64,000 bases of DNA. Source: Blasia pusilla. Taxonomy: Eukaryota; Marchantiophyta; Marchantiopsida; Blasiales. Location of the stretch: the NCBI GenBank assembly GCA_050084515.1, contig CM114275.1, forward strand, positions 22,444,001-22,508,000, written 5' to 3'. A program made the translations under genes and the position numbers. The notes under the pieces were generated by a model. The model did no database searches. It had not been told where the DNA came from and saw only the letters and a program-made list of their open reading frames with translations. Below are positions 50,331-63,170 of the stretch, in pieces; positions within the stretch are counted from its first letter, which is position 1; every line of letters starts with the position of its first letter.

Positions 50331-50413
50331 TTGACACTAGTTAGAGCTCGAATTAGATGTCAGATCTAAAGGCATCCACCTCTAAACAATAACTTTGTAG
50401 ATCAAGTAGAGTA

Positions 50414-51990
50414 ATGCATCTCGTTCATAGATTCATAAATGAAAGATTTCTTACAACTCATTATGCATATATCATGACTACCCTTCAAGAACACGAGCCA
50501 AGTTATTTTCAAGAAGCTGCAAGCAAGATCGAATGGATTGAAGCTATGGAGAAAAAGCTTGTTGCATTAAGACATCAACAGACCTGGGAGTTGGTTGATA
50601 TACTTGCCAGTAAGGAAACTATTGGGTACAAATGGGTTTACAAAGTCAAGCGCAATCAAGATGGTACAATGAACAGATACAAAGCCAGATTGGTAGCCAA
50701 GGGCTATGCATAACAATCTGGCATTGATTATGAGGAGATATTTAGCCCTTTTGCAAAGATGGCGATTACAAGAACAATGGTTGTAGTTACAGTAAGTAAG
50801 AAGTGGAGATTACAACACATGGACGTCAAGAATGCCTTCTTGAATGGATATCTATATGAGGAGGTATACATGACTCAACCATCTCGATATGAGCATCCAA
50901 AGTTTCCATTCTGCATATGCACATAAAAGAAAGCTCTATACGGGCTGAAGCAAGCTCCAAGAGTTTGGTATGGCAAGATTATATACGTCCTACAAAAATT
51001 GGGTGTTAGGATATGTGATTTTGACTCCTCGTTATATGTCTTAAGAGGACAAGATCATACGGTTATCATTGTATTATATGTTGATGACCTCTTGATTACT
51101 TAGAGTACTGAGGATATGGTACAACAAGTCGAACTAAAGCTATAGGCAGAATTTGATATGAAGGACTTGGGAGAACTCAAGTACTTCCTTGGTGTTGAGT
51201 TTATCAAGGTTGGAGAGAGCATGTGGTTATTACAAAGACAATATGCTTTTTTATATACTTTCAAAATATGGTATGATAGCTTGTAAGCCCATCTCTAGGC
51301 TGTTGGATCAAAGTGTGAAGCTAAGAGTGGATGAAGGAGAGTTGCTTGTAGATTCTAATATGTACAGGCGCATGGTTGGAAGTTTAATCTATCCGACTAT
51401 AATCAAGCCACATTTGATATATGTAATTGGCTTGGTGAGCCAATTTATGCAAGCACCTCGAAAACCTTACCTTGATGTTGTGAGGAGGATTATGCGGTAT
51501 GTGAAATTCTCTATTTAATTTGGACTTCAATATGAACCTTCTCAGAGTTTATAAATACAGGGATTCACATATGTTGATTGGGCATGAAGTGTGTCTGATA
51601 GACATTCCACATCTAGTTATTCATTTATCTTGGGAAGCGTAGCTATAAGTTGGGCTTCAAGAAGCAACCTATAATTGCTTTATCTTCAATAGAGGCGGAA
51701 TACAAAGGAGCAACCAATGCAACTTGTGAGGCGGTGTGGCGTCATCGATTACTTGTTGAGATTGGTGTTTGTAACTGAGGACCTAGTGTAATATATGCAG
51801 GAAATATAAGTAGCATCAAACTTGCTAATAACCATATGTTTCATGCTCGAACAAAATATCTTGAGGTGCACTATCATTTTATCAAAGAGAAAATGCTTGT
51901 AGGAGAAATTGATCTTGCGTAAATAGGTATAGATCAACAAATTATTGATGTCTTTATAAAGATACTGTTTAGAGATAAGTTTGAGATCTT
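50414..51990 (+). pseudogene. Copia reverse transcriptase and RNase H
   Basis: RT motifs: WELVDILASKETIGYKWVYK, RYKARLVAKGYA, a stop, QHMDVKNAFLNGYLYEEVYM, KKALYGLKQAPRVWYGKI and the catalytic YVDD at 51077-51088, then ELKYFLGVEFIK. RNase H is seen as ALSSIEAEYKGATNATCEAV and YLEVHYHFIKEKM. At least six stops or frameshifts break it. Confidence 0.9.
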
Positions 51991-52038
51991 TAGAAACGAT
52001 TAAGACGTTAGAGATATTGATATGAGCTTGAGGGGGAG

Positions 52039-52336
52039 TATTGACGACTGAGTTACAATCAAGCTCATTAGACATCCGAATTGCTATATTTCGTACTCAC
52101 GCTAAGTAGGGAATCTTAATCTTGGTTAGTCAGTTAAATAGATTAACTAGGGTTAGTTAATCAAAATTGATCTAACTCAAGACTATGGTTAAGATTAGGG
52201 TAATGGTTGCTTGTACATACCCTATATAATTGGGAAGGAGACCAGCCTCCACTCATTCTCTCATTGCAAATTTTATTCTCCATATGAGTGTGAGAGTCAT
52301 TTCCCACCAATTACGTTTTTTTAGCAGTTTTCTACA
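52039..52336 (+). repeat. 3' LTR of the copia element
   Basis: 298 bp, begins TATTGACGACTGAG right after the polypurine tract and ends TTTTCTACA, followed by the ACTAT target duplication. Confidence 0.92.
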
Positions 52337-54099
52337 ACTATTACTTTATTTTATAACTATGTCTGTGTTTACTTAAAGTAACTTAGGTTAGTAAAGTATT
52401 GAAAAATCCTCAATTCTCTTGTTCTTAATTCACTTAGAAAATATGTTTTAAAATCAAAACTCCCACCTCTCCATCTTCCTTATTCTCGAAAAATAAGTCT
52501 TCCTCCCCTCCTTAATCCTCTTTTTAATGTTTGATGTTTAGATCTTGTCTTAATATATTAAATTTAAAACTACGTAGGCTAATTCCTCCCTCTTGCTCGT
52601 TTTGGATTTTTAAAAAATTCTTACCCACCTCATCCTACCTTCCACTTCCTTACTTTTAAATAGGAAACGCCCCTCGACTCTTGCTTTTAAGCCCCATGTT
52701 AATAATTTAGATGTAAAAGCATCATGAAACTTAAATGGTTATTTTTTTGCCTTAGCTATAGATGTAATTGCCCATTGCTATGAGAAACATGATTAAAATT
52801 CATAACGGAGATAACTTATTTTGGAGCTATTGGCTTTGCAATCATGTATGTATTATACAATAATAACATCAAATAGCAATAGGTGCTTTTAGTTAATAGA
52901 ATAGATATTGTATTTAAGGAAAAAATCTCTTTTTAGACGAAGTGTAAGACAAAACGAAATTAGAAGCCCTTGAATATGGATCATCATGAACTAATTCCTG
53001 TTTAATAAGAAAGCATTTGCTAATAGGGCATTGTCTTTGTGTAGTGAATTATGTCGTTGTCCAAATGTGACCGAGGAAAATTTTCCCAATCAAGATGACT
53101 TTTGGTATTGTTGAAATGTGCAATTGACAAAATCCAAGGTTGCATGCGGACATGAATCTATTATCTTTGACACGATTTTTTCCTGCTATTTGAAAGATTC
53201 TCGCACCTTCGGACTGCCTTTTACATCCTGAGTGGTGTCTCCTGCTATATCCTATTGCTTGCACACCACCATGTTATGCCCCCAACTTTCCGCATGCCTT
53301 CCCCCTCCTCTCCCCCCCCCCTCCACTCGTCCATCTTGCTTGCTATAGTAGGTTGGGGATAAGCACTTATGGACTTGAGATAATAAGTACTTGTGACAGA
53401 CATTATTTCAAGAAGATGAGCATGTGGGTGCAAGAAGCTCATAAGGACGATCAATTGCTCATAAAGGACTTTCATTGAAAAATTCCTACATACGGTTGTC
53501 CTTGAGGTTGAAATTTACTTGATGGAACCATAACCACTAGAGTAAGAGATGAGAACAAAAAAATTGGGTGAGGAAGTGATCTAGAAAAATTGTGTGGATG
53601 AGGATCTTAAGATCACTTGTGCATTTGGAGAAACTTTATAACTTTTAGTAGCTCCAAAATAACTGAAGATCCGTTGCGAAGTATTTACAATGTCCTTGAA
53701 AATTTCAATTTCAAAATGAAAATTTTATTTTGAATTCCATTGAATAATATGTAGGAGAATTTTTTGCAATTGTCAAAAATCTAGACAAGGATGATCAACT
53801 ATCTATCCATCTTATGTCCTTAGTAGGCATGAAGTGTTGCATCCTTAAGTCTACACTAATGTGCACCATCTACAAGTGTAGAAGCTGGTGCCTCCTCTAC
53901 ATCTATGGGGTGGGGGACATATAGATTTGCTACCCCCGAAGCCCAAGAAGGGCTCGTCTCCTCTTATTGGTTGTCTAAATGCCGAGGTCAATGGTGAACC
54001 AACCTAGCTTGTGCCTAGAATAGTTTGAGAGTCTCTTAGGGGTCGCTGAAGAGACCCTACACTTGCATGCCCTACAAGAAGCTGAAGACTTTCTTGTTG

Positions 54100-54545
54100 T
54101 AGTCTTTGACAACCAAGTGACTTGTTGAGCAGGTCACCAATCCCTGGTAACCTGTGCATGCAAGTTACCAAGAGGATTGTTATTTTTAGGGGAAGAGCCT
54201 TTTGGCTCTTCCCACACCTATATAAGGGAGGAAGATGGCTTTCCCAAACCATCTTTCTCATGTTGGGCTGCTCGAGCGCCTCTCTTGCTCATATGTGAGA
54301 TAAGAAACTAGGGTGTTAGCGTCTGGATTTCCTCATAGCGGAGGGTGGACAAAACTCGATATGCCGATGTAGATTCAGGAGTGGAGTTTTAGGCCGGGTG
54401 TGCCATTTTACTCTTAATTTTGCTGTAGTGTCTCGATGTATATATGTGAATTTGTTTGATTTATGGATGGATCGACGCGTGTGTTGGGAAGATTGGCTTT
54501 TTATGGTGTGTAGATGTGACCAGCGATGTGTATGCACATGACACC
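54100..54545 (+). repeat. Lone gypsy-family LTR fragment, opposite orientation
   Basis: Reverse complement matches the 23.1-24.0 and 32.5-32.9 kb LTRs, including GGAAGAGCCTTTTGGCTCTTCC-type palindrome halves, CACCTATATAAGGGAGGAAG (TATA box) and the ACACATCGCTGGTCACATCT segment. No internal element sequence lies on either side, so this is a solo LTR or truncated remnant with its promoter pointing toward the U-box gene. Confidence 0.8.
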
Positions 54546-55504
54546 TTGGCCCTCCACCTCAATATCTTGCTCTACTATAGACGGTTTGTGTGTTGCTCTG
54601 TTGGACATTCGGAATGGCCCGCTCCTTGGTTGAGTGCGACATCCAATGTTGCCACATCTAAATGAATTTGTGCTAGTTTGCAAAACTAAAATAATATGTA
54701 AAGGTGAAATGAAGTTAGTTCAAGTGATTAACAATGTATAAAATTGGAAAGCACCTAGTTATTGATCCTTTATCCCAAGCAGTGGATCTTGTCATCACAA
54801 CACATTGCACTCATTTGTATCAATAATTGAGACATATGGGACACTGTAGGTTAGAGGGATGGAATCATGGAAATGAAAATACTTAGAGAAAAAGGGTTTA
54901 TGGCTATACTTCAGGAATATTTCTAGATATGGAACTGTGATCTGAAAAATTCCTAGTTGGATATTTTAGGCTAATATTTTAACGATTGAAATTGACCCGG
55001 AATGTCTTTGGTTAGATATTTATAGCAGGCGCAACTATTGAAGAATTTCATGTGAAGTCTTTCAACACATGCCATCATGATCATTATGGATTTCTACATG
55101 CAAGAAGCTAATATAAATCCTAGTATAGATGCATTTTTTGATGAATGCTTTTGATAATGAAAATTTGACATGATATCCCCTTATTTGAAAAAATAAGAAT
55201 TTCTTTTACTTTGGTATGAAACAAAATTCAAGTATTTCACGCTCTTGATTTGGGAAAAAGGAAAGTTCCCTTTGCCTTAGCCAACCCTCATCTTCCTATT
55301 TATAAAAGAAATTTTCTCTTGTCATTTGGAAAAACATTCTTGCCCTCCTTTCTCGTATTTTCCCTTCCCAAAATTTCAAATGTATTTCCAAAATATGATT
55401 CAATTTTACCTCCTAACTCTTGATTCAATAATCACCGGAATCTACCACATTAATTATTCCCCATTTTCCATGGCCAAAACTGACATCTAGGTGTTTGAAT
55501 TCAT

Positions 55505-55505
55505 A

Positions 55506-55540
<35 letters not shown>

Positions 55541-55550
55541 AAAAAAAAAA
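55505..55550 (+). repeat. (AAAT)n microsatellite followed by an A-run
   Basis: About eight AAAT units running into poly-A and then GAAAAA repeats to about 55570. Confidence 0.95.
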
Positions 55551-57888
55551 GAAAAAAGAAAAAAGAAAAAGAAGTGCTTCTTCCATAGCAATACTTTCTC
55601 TTTGTGACACATGTCTCTTTGAATTTTTGAGGTGATGTCACGTGTTAGGGAGATCACATATGGTTTAGGGTGTATACCAAGTGAATGGTGGGAAGATACA
55701 ACGTTAAAAGGCAGTGCATAGCACGGTCCCTCGAGGTAAACTTACTAGTCTCTTATACTTTAGGAGACAAAATACAGAAATGGTTCCAACCAGTTGAGGT
55801 CATCATAGGATGGGGTTCAAATGGACGTGTTGAGATTATTTGATACCCTTAGTATTACTTCCTTTGTAATCATGTTGATTGCACCATACCGCCACAAACT
55901 TGGGCTTGTGGCAAAATGCATGAGGAAAAAAATTGGGGAAGATGTTTGCAGTGGAGCTCTTAAAACATAACGTGCAACATCATGTGCATGCTTCATTCAA
56001 GTCAAGGAGTTCCTCATTCTCAAGCAAGAAGCCTTAGTGAGTAAGTGAAACGAGAAAAGGGGAAGAATCAACATTCAAGAAGGCGATGATTAGTGAAATA
56101 CGTTAGAGAAAATTAGTATTACGATAATTTTGTTAGAATCCATATTCAATAATAAAAAATTTGTGTGAATAGGGAGTGCTCTTATTCATCCATACATCCC
56201 CATGGTGCTTGCCCCTTCATGGAGAAACAATTCATCCATACATCAAATCCCTATGGTGCTCATGTATCCCATAGAAGATGCTAAATAAGAATTTCTTAAT
56301 AAATCTTGCGTGTGAGAAAATTGGGTTTATCCTACCATCCTCTCCCAATATGATTCATCCAATTACCTACTCTATATAATGAATTAGAAAAATAATAAAA
56401 GAAGTTAGAGAAAACTAGCAAACGTGAATTAAGAGGCATAAGAGCCCATCAAAAGTACAAAGGAAGAAGCAAACGAGATGAGGGCAAGAATTAACGTGTA
56501 CGAGTCCGTCATTAGTGGTAAGTGGAACGAGAAAAGGGGCAGAATTAGCGGGAGATTAGTGAAAGTAGAGTTGACGGAAGAAAGGGAGAAGATGACAACG
56601 GAAAAGTTGAGGCAAGCGGTACATTGACTGGAAAAGAGGGAGGAACAGGAATTGGAAGCGTGAATTGTCTGTCGAAGTCGAGGGCACAAATCCTTGACTT
56701 TCCAGCTGAAGGAAAATTCGTTGAGAGCGCGGTCGTCGCGATTCACGATTGACGGAAGACATAGACGAATCGGGGGTCCTCGATTGGGTTCGCCGCTCGT
56801 GCGTCTGCGCCGGATTTTGAGTAAGTTCATGGAAAGGAGTGGTGTGGAGTGGAAAGCGTTTCCTGGCTGTGGAGATTTTGACAGTCGAACGATTCGCCGC
56901 GAGCGGCTGTGTGTTGAGCTTGAAAGCGTTTTCTATTGAGAGTTGTTGACTGAGTGAGGCAGAGAAGGAAGTGCGTCGGACGCAAAGGAAACTGCTGCAA
57001 GGAAAAAAGTTCAGTAGATTGATTATGCGCCGCGTTTGAAGGAGAGAGAGGAATGCGTCCCCGTTGGTGTATGCTGATGTGCGTGAGCCTCGGAACCTGT
57101 ACTCGGCGACCGGAATTCCGTTAGCGCACTCGGATGCTGAGAATTTGGAGCTCAAGTGCAGAAATTGGCTTCCATTTTGGACGCGTCATTCGCTCGAGTA
57201 CTTCAGAACAGTCACTGCGAGTCCTCCCGAATGTAGTCTCTACGCAATGCCCACGCTGAAGTGACGAGCGGCTGCAGTAGAATTTGCGCTATTGGAACCT
57301 TCTTCCACAGCTGAGCACGTACAGACTTATTTCTTGCTGATCCAGCTTTAGTCGCTTGCCAGTTTGATGTTGCGTAGAGTGAGTCTGTCTCATGTCTCAC
57401 TATGTTCGAATTGGACAATGAGCCAGCTGAAAACGAGTTTGCACGTCAGTAAATTGTGTCGCAGCTTTGTGGCAGGCGAATGTCTGGTAGAATTCTGTCA
57501 GCTTGTTCCGTTGTTCTGCGCATGCGCCACTTCCCGTGTCCGATCAAATGTAAAACAGCTCTTAAAAAATGTTCTTGAGATCTCCTTTCAACTGCATAGA
57601 TTTGGTCTACATGTTCTGTGGTTCTCGTGCTCTCGTTTGTTTCGCGTTGAAAAACGATGGTCAGCTCTCGATCACCGTCCGATTTGAGCTGGAGATGTCT
57701 GTCCGCCTTGAGGATTTTCATCGAGTTTGGGACTGGGGTGTCTGTTTTCGCTTGGCGCTTGAAACGAGCGAGTCGCCACTGGCACTTCTGCGTGTCGGTC
57801 GTGTAGTTGACGGATTTCTTGGTCTCCTCGGTGCTCGCAGTGAGGGAGTTCTGTCGATCCAGCCGTCGAGAGGACGGGGTCATTCTCC

Positions 57889-60800
57889 ATGGCGACTTTC
57901 GGTATCGTTATGGCAATTCTGCCAATCGGAGCTGTGATCACAGCCCTGTCTCGGGAGGTCCTCAACACAGCGATTGCGGCGCAGGATGTGCTGGTGGAGA
58001 AGGAGAGCTTCAAAACTCTTTCCAAGTACTTGGGAGACATTCATGTTGTGCTTAGTGATTTGCAACGACGGAATTTACACGACTCGCCTGCCATGAGGAG
58101 AGCTCTTGATTACATGCGCGCTAAAGTCACGGATGCTCAGAATGTCATCGACAGCATGACGGGAAAATCGCGCTTTTTGCTTCTGATCCGCAGCCGCTCA
58201 ATCGTAAGAAATGCTCAGAGTGTCACGAGGGGTATCGGCGACGCTTTGCAGTTGCTGTTGACTGCTGGAGTTGAAGTCGCCGTCGACATAGGGGAACACG
58301 CTCACCGATTGAAAGAGACTATGGTGAGTGCCGAATTCCAGGCGTCAGCAGAACACGCTCGCGTAATGAGCACGCTGGAGCGTGGGCTTTCAGAGCACAA
58401 GACAGATCGGGGCTTCGCCAATGACATTTTGAGGGAAATTGCTCTGGCGATGGATTTGGAGACGGAGGGAGCGGATCTGAGATCCGAACTCGCGAGCTTC
58501 AAGAGAGAAGTCGAAGAAGTTTCCTTGAGGAAGCTGGAACAAGAGAAAGCATTCATGGATCAAGTGATTGCCGTCCTCTATAGAGCAGAGGCGGTATCTC
58601 CTCCTGAAGACCCGGACAGCAAGTACCGCAAATTAGCTCAGAAGGCTGACTGCACAGAGCACAATCCCCCGTACCCTTCCTTCATCTGTCACCTCACGCA
58701 ACGAGTGATGGGAGAGCCTGTGATCCTCGGTGGCTCGGAGAACACATACGAACGATCGGCCCTACTCAAGCATCTAGAAAACCGCAAAACGGATCCTAGG
58801 ACCGGCACAGTGCTCACCAAGATAGAGCTCCGTCCAAACAACGGTCTGCGGGAAAGTATTGAGGAGTGGGAGGCTTTGAATAACATTCTTAGGATTCGTG
58901 CTGCCAAGGAGCGTCTCCTATCTCGAGCGATTCTAAAACAAACCGATGCACTCGAAGACATCCGCGAGCTCTGCCAGGAAAGAGCGGAGTACAAGTACTG
59001 GATCGCCGCCGAGGGAATCTTGGAGGCGATTGTGGAGTTTCTGGGATCTTCTAGTCAGGCGTCCAAGGATTTCAGGGAACTGAGTCTGGTGACAGTGACC
59101 ATGATAATCACTGATGATGATCGAGCTAAGGTCAAGAGAGCTCCAACAATGAACAGATTTTGCTTTTCTTTTGGCCGGAGAAGATCTTTATGAGTCGTCT
59201 GTTTTGACAAAGAAACGATTGTTCTAAGGATCTGTCCGTCGTTCTTAACGTTTTCGATAGATCCATGTAGCTATCGGATCCTTGACTTGTCCGAGTAAGT
59301 GACAAGCGAGAAAACTGGTGTCCTAACTTCGTGCGCAGTTCGATTTCTGCCTGGGCGGAAATCTGGAAACCTGCTCGCACCACTTCTCCCGACTGGCGAG
59401 GAGCCAAAATATGAATGTGTGTGCATTAGCGATGGCATGTCCACGACGTTGAGAGTCTTTGTGTTGAATCGATGTTCAGAAATTCTCAGTCTCGGCTTGC
59501 GTTTATGGTCGTGCAGGAAAGATTTGTTGATGCTGGAGGACTGAAGCCACTTTTGAAATGCTTAAACAAGCGGTACCACTTGTCCACAGCTGCAAATCTG
59601 TTGATGGAACTGTCCAAGAATAAGAAAGTTTGTGACAGCATTCCTACGATTCTTGGAAGTCTATTGTCACTTGTGACTGTTTATTTTCAAAATGAAAACA
59701 ACCCGAATGTTCACGAGAAAGTGAAGTTCGTTCTGGAACAGCTATCAGATAACGATGACAACATAGAGAAAATGGCGATGGCGAATTGGTGTGAACCATT
59801 GGTCAAACGGCTTGCAACAGGTTCGAGTTCACATCTTCATCTCCTTCAAGTGAAAAACAAGGCATATGTTATTGCTGCTGCCATCAGAATTTCCACCATG
59901 TCCTAAATTTTTTGGAAGAGTCATTGTCACCGAGTGCTGACTGGTGATCGGGGTCTGCTTGTACCATGGCTGTTTTATTAAGAATCTACTCTGATTGTCC
60001 ATGCATTCAGAACTTTTTTTCCATTTCATGAAGAAAAATTCTTTTGCTCCCTCTTATCAGATCTTTTCTTTATTAAAAAGAGGTTTAACACCACTTTTCC
60101 CATGTGGATTTTTTTCCATCACACCTTACATATGAGAAATAAACCCCCCTTTCTCTACTTTTGGGAAAAAAATGGTCACTTGAGTGAATCTCCTTTAAGA
60201 TAAATTCTCCCCATGGCCACCTCCATGCTCCCTATGACTTTGCTACCCATTATTTATTAATTAGAGTGGGCCCACGCGATGTAAGGTAAAAGTGCGATTG
60301 TTGAGGTAGTAGGGGAGTGAAGTATAAGGGATTGAACATGACACAATTTTATCTAAAATTGAGTATCATAGATAGAGCCAGCTAGGAGAGACCTCCAAAT
60401 TAGGAGATATAATAAATAAAGTTTTGAATTTAAATAAAATGCGAAGGTTGAGCTTTTGTTAGCCAAAGTCCAATATAAATACAAACGAGATTGGCCACTA
60501 TGTTACTAAGGGTTAAGGGAATTTAGAGAGGGATAGCACACATATGAAGATTTGGTGCTTAAAATTTAAGTATATATATATATGGATCATGATTAGGAGA
60601 TGAAGTAACAAGAAGGGTTTTGTAATAAATCCATTTGGGGCTTGTAGGATGGGGCCGTAATAAAATTCATGAGATGTTTTGAGAGTATGGAAAGCACCTG
60701 AAGTTATGATGATGTTCTCATGTCATCAACCCATGGATTCTTTTGCGAGATTGTGGGCGTCTTCTAGGATGTTTCTTGGAAGTTAAGACCACTAGTCGGT

Positions 60801-63170
60801 GCCCGTGGATGAAAGAAGTCTTCCTTTTCATCTAGTTTAGTTAGATGAAACTAAACTATAATAGGGGACAAGTGTCAAGACCAAAAGACAAGGAGTAGGG
60901 AGATGCTTGTTACTTAGACCCTACTTAGATGGATAATACCACACTAGTCAATAAGTATCTATCAATTGGTTCCATATGCTTATTGCGGATATTCTGGAAA
61001 AGGTTTCTTTATACGTTTCTATGTAAGTATAAGTGGACATCAATTTGATTTAAATAAGACTTGTAGGATTTGTGAAATCCAATGAAATCTAAAGGAGAGT
61101 GAGGAAAGGTATATTTCAAGTTTGACATAAATCAAAGTGAAGTCATTGTGTGTGGTTGGAAGCAGCTTTTTATCTTACCATTTCTATTCTATTATTTCAT
61201 TTATTCTGCATGAGTCTCTTTCATGTTGTTCTTTCGGTTATTTGAGTCATGACCACATTTATGTTGAACTTTTCCGTTTTATTTTTTATCAGAATTAGTG
61301 GAAGATTTTCTTGCTGCTCATTGTTACGTGTCAATAAGATAAATTTTTGCATGCCTTCATCCCTTAGTATTATACGGTTTACGGCAAAAAATATTCGAAG
61401 AGAGCATTTGATTTGAGTTGCAAAACTAAAACCCGCCTATGATTATTTTGGAAGGCCTACTTCATACTATTTTTGAAAGAAAATTTATTTTATGTGAATT
61501 AGTTAGGGGCCTGCTGCGGAAGAAACTCATGAACTGGAAGGTGTAAGCAAAGGTGAGAACATGATCCTCAAAGGGGGCTAAGTACTATGTTGGAGTCCTC
61601 CAGTGAATGGAAAGTTGTTCACCTCCAGAATGTGTGTGAAATTCCATGGTTTGTGAGCAGAGCAGAAATGTGAATGGAGGTCGGGTGGATCTGATAGCCG
61701 TTCTCGTGGCTTTCTTCAGGTCCTGAGAGCTCTAAGATGTGCATGGCCGATTTCCTAGCTGACACCAACGAGTGTGATGTAAGTGCGTACAACAAGTTGC
61801 TGTTAGCAGAGCGGGCGCTCGCACATCTGGTAGCGATGCTGAAGTCGCGAAGAGTTGGATTTGAGATGGCTGCGTTGGGTGCCTTGAGCAATCTCTCTTC
61901 TTGGAAGCAGATAAAGTGCAGATTTGCAGCATCGGGAGCAGTTCCCGTCGTACTTGAGGTTCTGGCGAGTCCGAAATACACGCTGGACATGAGAGAAAGA
62001 GCTGCGTTTGTACTCGCAAATTTGTGCTCAGAAGACGGTGTCGAATACCTCGTGGATGTAGACGGCGAGTCGAAAAATCTAGCACTACGTAGAGTAGTCG
62101 AGCCTCTTCTGAAAGTTCAAGATTCATGCTCATCCTTCATGCGGATTTATGTTCTGCGTGCTCTGGCGGGTATGGCCAAGGATGAGGAAGCCAGGACGCT
62201 CATCAGGCGTGGAAGAGGAATCCCTTTGCTTCTTACTCAAGCGTGGGGCTCAAATCGGGAGGTCCGTTCGTGTGCCTTGCGAGCTTTGTGGAGGCTGTCG
62301 GAAGACAAATGCGGAGTAGAGATTGCAGATCAGTTGCAGCAGGCGAAAACTGAAGCACATCTCGTGAAGTTGTTGGAAGATGTGGATTCGGACGCACAAG
62401 CTGCCGTAGGAATCTTGGCCAACCTTCCTCTCGAACGTCAAAAGTTGAAGAGCTCCTTTCTCGCTGCCGGCGTAGTGACTGCATTAGTAGCCTTGATCCG
62501 CTCTGGGGGGCGAGATGACGCCCAAGCGAATGCGGTCGAAGCACTCAGGCGGTTCACGGAGCCGTCCGACCTAGAGATTCAAAAGGCTGTCGCCAACCTT
62601 GACATCATTCCCATGTTTGTCGAGCTGCTGGGATCCGCGTCGCCATTTACTCAAGCCAGAGCCGCTCAAGTTCTGAGGAATTTTTCTTTGAGTACTTCCA
62701 AGTTGATTGCTGAAAGAGAGTCGTTGGGTGGATGGATGTGCTTCATGAAAACTCGTCCTTCTATCTGCAGGGTTCACAAGGGCAAGTGCAGCGTGAAGGG
62801 CACCTTTTGTCTTGTGGAAGCTGAAGCTGTGGGTCCATTGGTATCCCTGCTGCAAACGGATGTGGTGGAGGTCGCAGAAGCGAGCGTGGCAGCACTCGAG
62901 ACGTTGGTAGCGGAAGACGACTTCGCACAATCAGGAGCAGTAGTGTTGCATGAAGTGCATGGAATTCAACCCTTGTTTCGACTGCTCAGCTGTGGGAACT
63001 GCGCGGACAGAGCTGTGCAGCTGCTCGAGCACATCTTCAAAGTCCCAGGAATGAAGGAGCTCTATCGGCGCCATGCGGGCGTGCCTCTCAAACTGCTGGC
63101 TGCCACGCCCAACACACCCCTCAGCAAGAAGGCGGCCAGACTTCTCGCGAGCATGGAAAAGGAACGGTGA
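57889..63170 (+). CDS. PUB: U-box/ARM-repeat E3 ubiquitin ligase (PUB42-45/SAUL1-like), 3 exons
   Basis: Plant U-box protein that would transfer ubiquitin from an E2 to substrates. Relatives act at the plasma membrane in cell-death, senescence and immune control. Exons 57889-59130, 59517-59820 and 61720-63170 give 998 residues. The N-terminal helical domain (MATFGIVMAILPIGAVITAL, IHVVLSDLQRRNLHDSPAMR) is followed by a coiled stretch around 195-235 (ELASFKREVEEVSLRKLEQE). The U-box lies at about 263-335 (SFICHLTQRVMGEPVILGG, TYERSALLKHLENRKTDPRT, ELRPNNGLRESIEEW). ARM repeats run from about 355 to the end (LKPLLKCLNKRYHLSTAANL, MAALGALSNLSSWKQIKCRF, VRSCALRALWRLSEDKCG). A Cys-rich insert CRVHKGKCSVKGTFC at about 857-871 matches the family. 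The U-box has Cys-His where most have Cys-Pro. Exon 2 starts after GTGCAG, exon 3 after TTCTTCAG. The gene looks intact. Confidence 0.93.
59821..61719 (+). other. Intron 2 of the U-box gene, AT-rich
   Basis: 1.9 kb, far longer than most other introns in this window and much more AT-rich than the flanking exons. It includes TATATATATA near 60570. It has no coding signal and no transposon motif that I could recognise, though a small inserted repeat is possible. Confidence 0.7.

Larger units (their letters stand above)
47702..52336 (+). mobile_element. Ty1-copia retrotransposon, both LTRs and target duplication present, coding region decayed
   Basis: 4.6 kb element with LTRs at 47702-48014 and 52039-52336 and a 5-bp target duplication ACTAT at 47697-47701 and 52337-52341. 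The primer-binding site (TGGCATCAGAGC, one mismatch to the initiator tRNA-Met site) is at 48015-48026 and the polypurine tract at 52027-52038. Gag, a protease remnant, integrase C-terminus, RT and RNase H follow in copia order. The core of integrase (HHCC zinc finger and DDE) is missing between the protease remnant and about 49.9 kb, and stops and frameshifts are frequent. The LTRs have visibly diverged (for example TTGAAGATTG against TTGACGACTG), so the insertion is not recent. Confidence 0.93.
52342..57888. other. Long AT-rich spacer and upstream region of the U-box gene
   Basis: Contains the lone gypsy LTR fragment (about 54.10-54.55 kb) and an AAAT microsatellite (55505-55550). From about 56430 the DNA becomes GC-richer and purine-rich, probably the U-box promoter and leader. 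Frames on both strands at 56.4-57.9 kb (up to about 200 codons, -) have no recognisable domain, and I do not call them genes. Confidence 0.4.

Noticed and set aside
56556-57155. 199-codon minus-strand frame upstream of the U-box gene
   Set aside because: Ser/Arg/Phe-rich reading of a purine-rich leader with no domain. It is opposite to the probable 5' leader.
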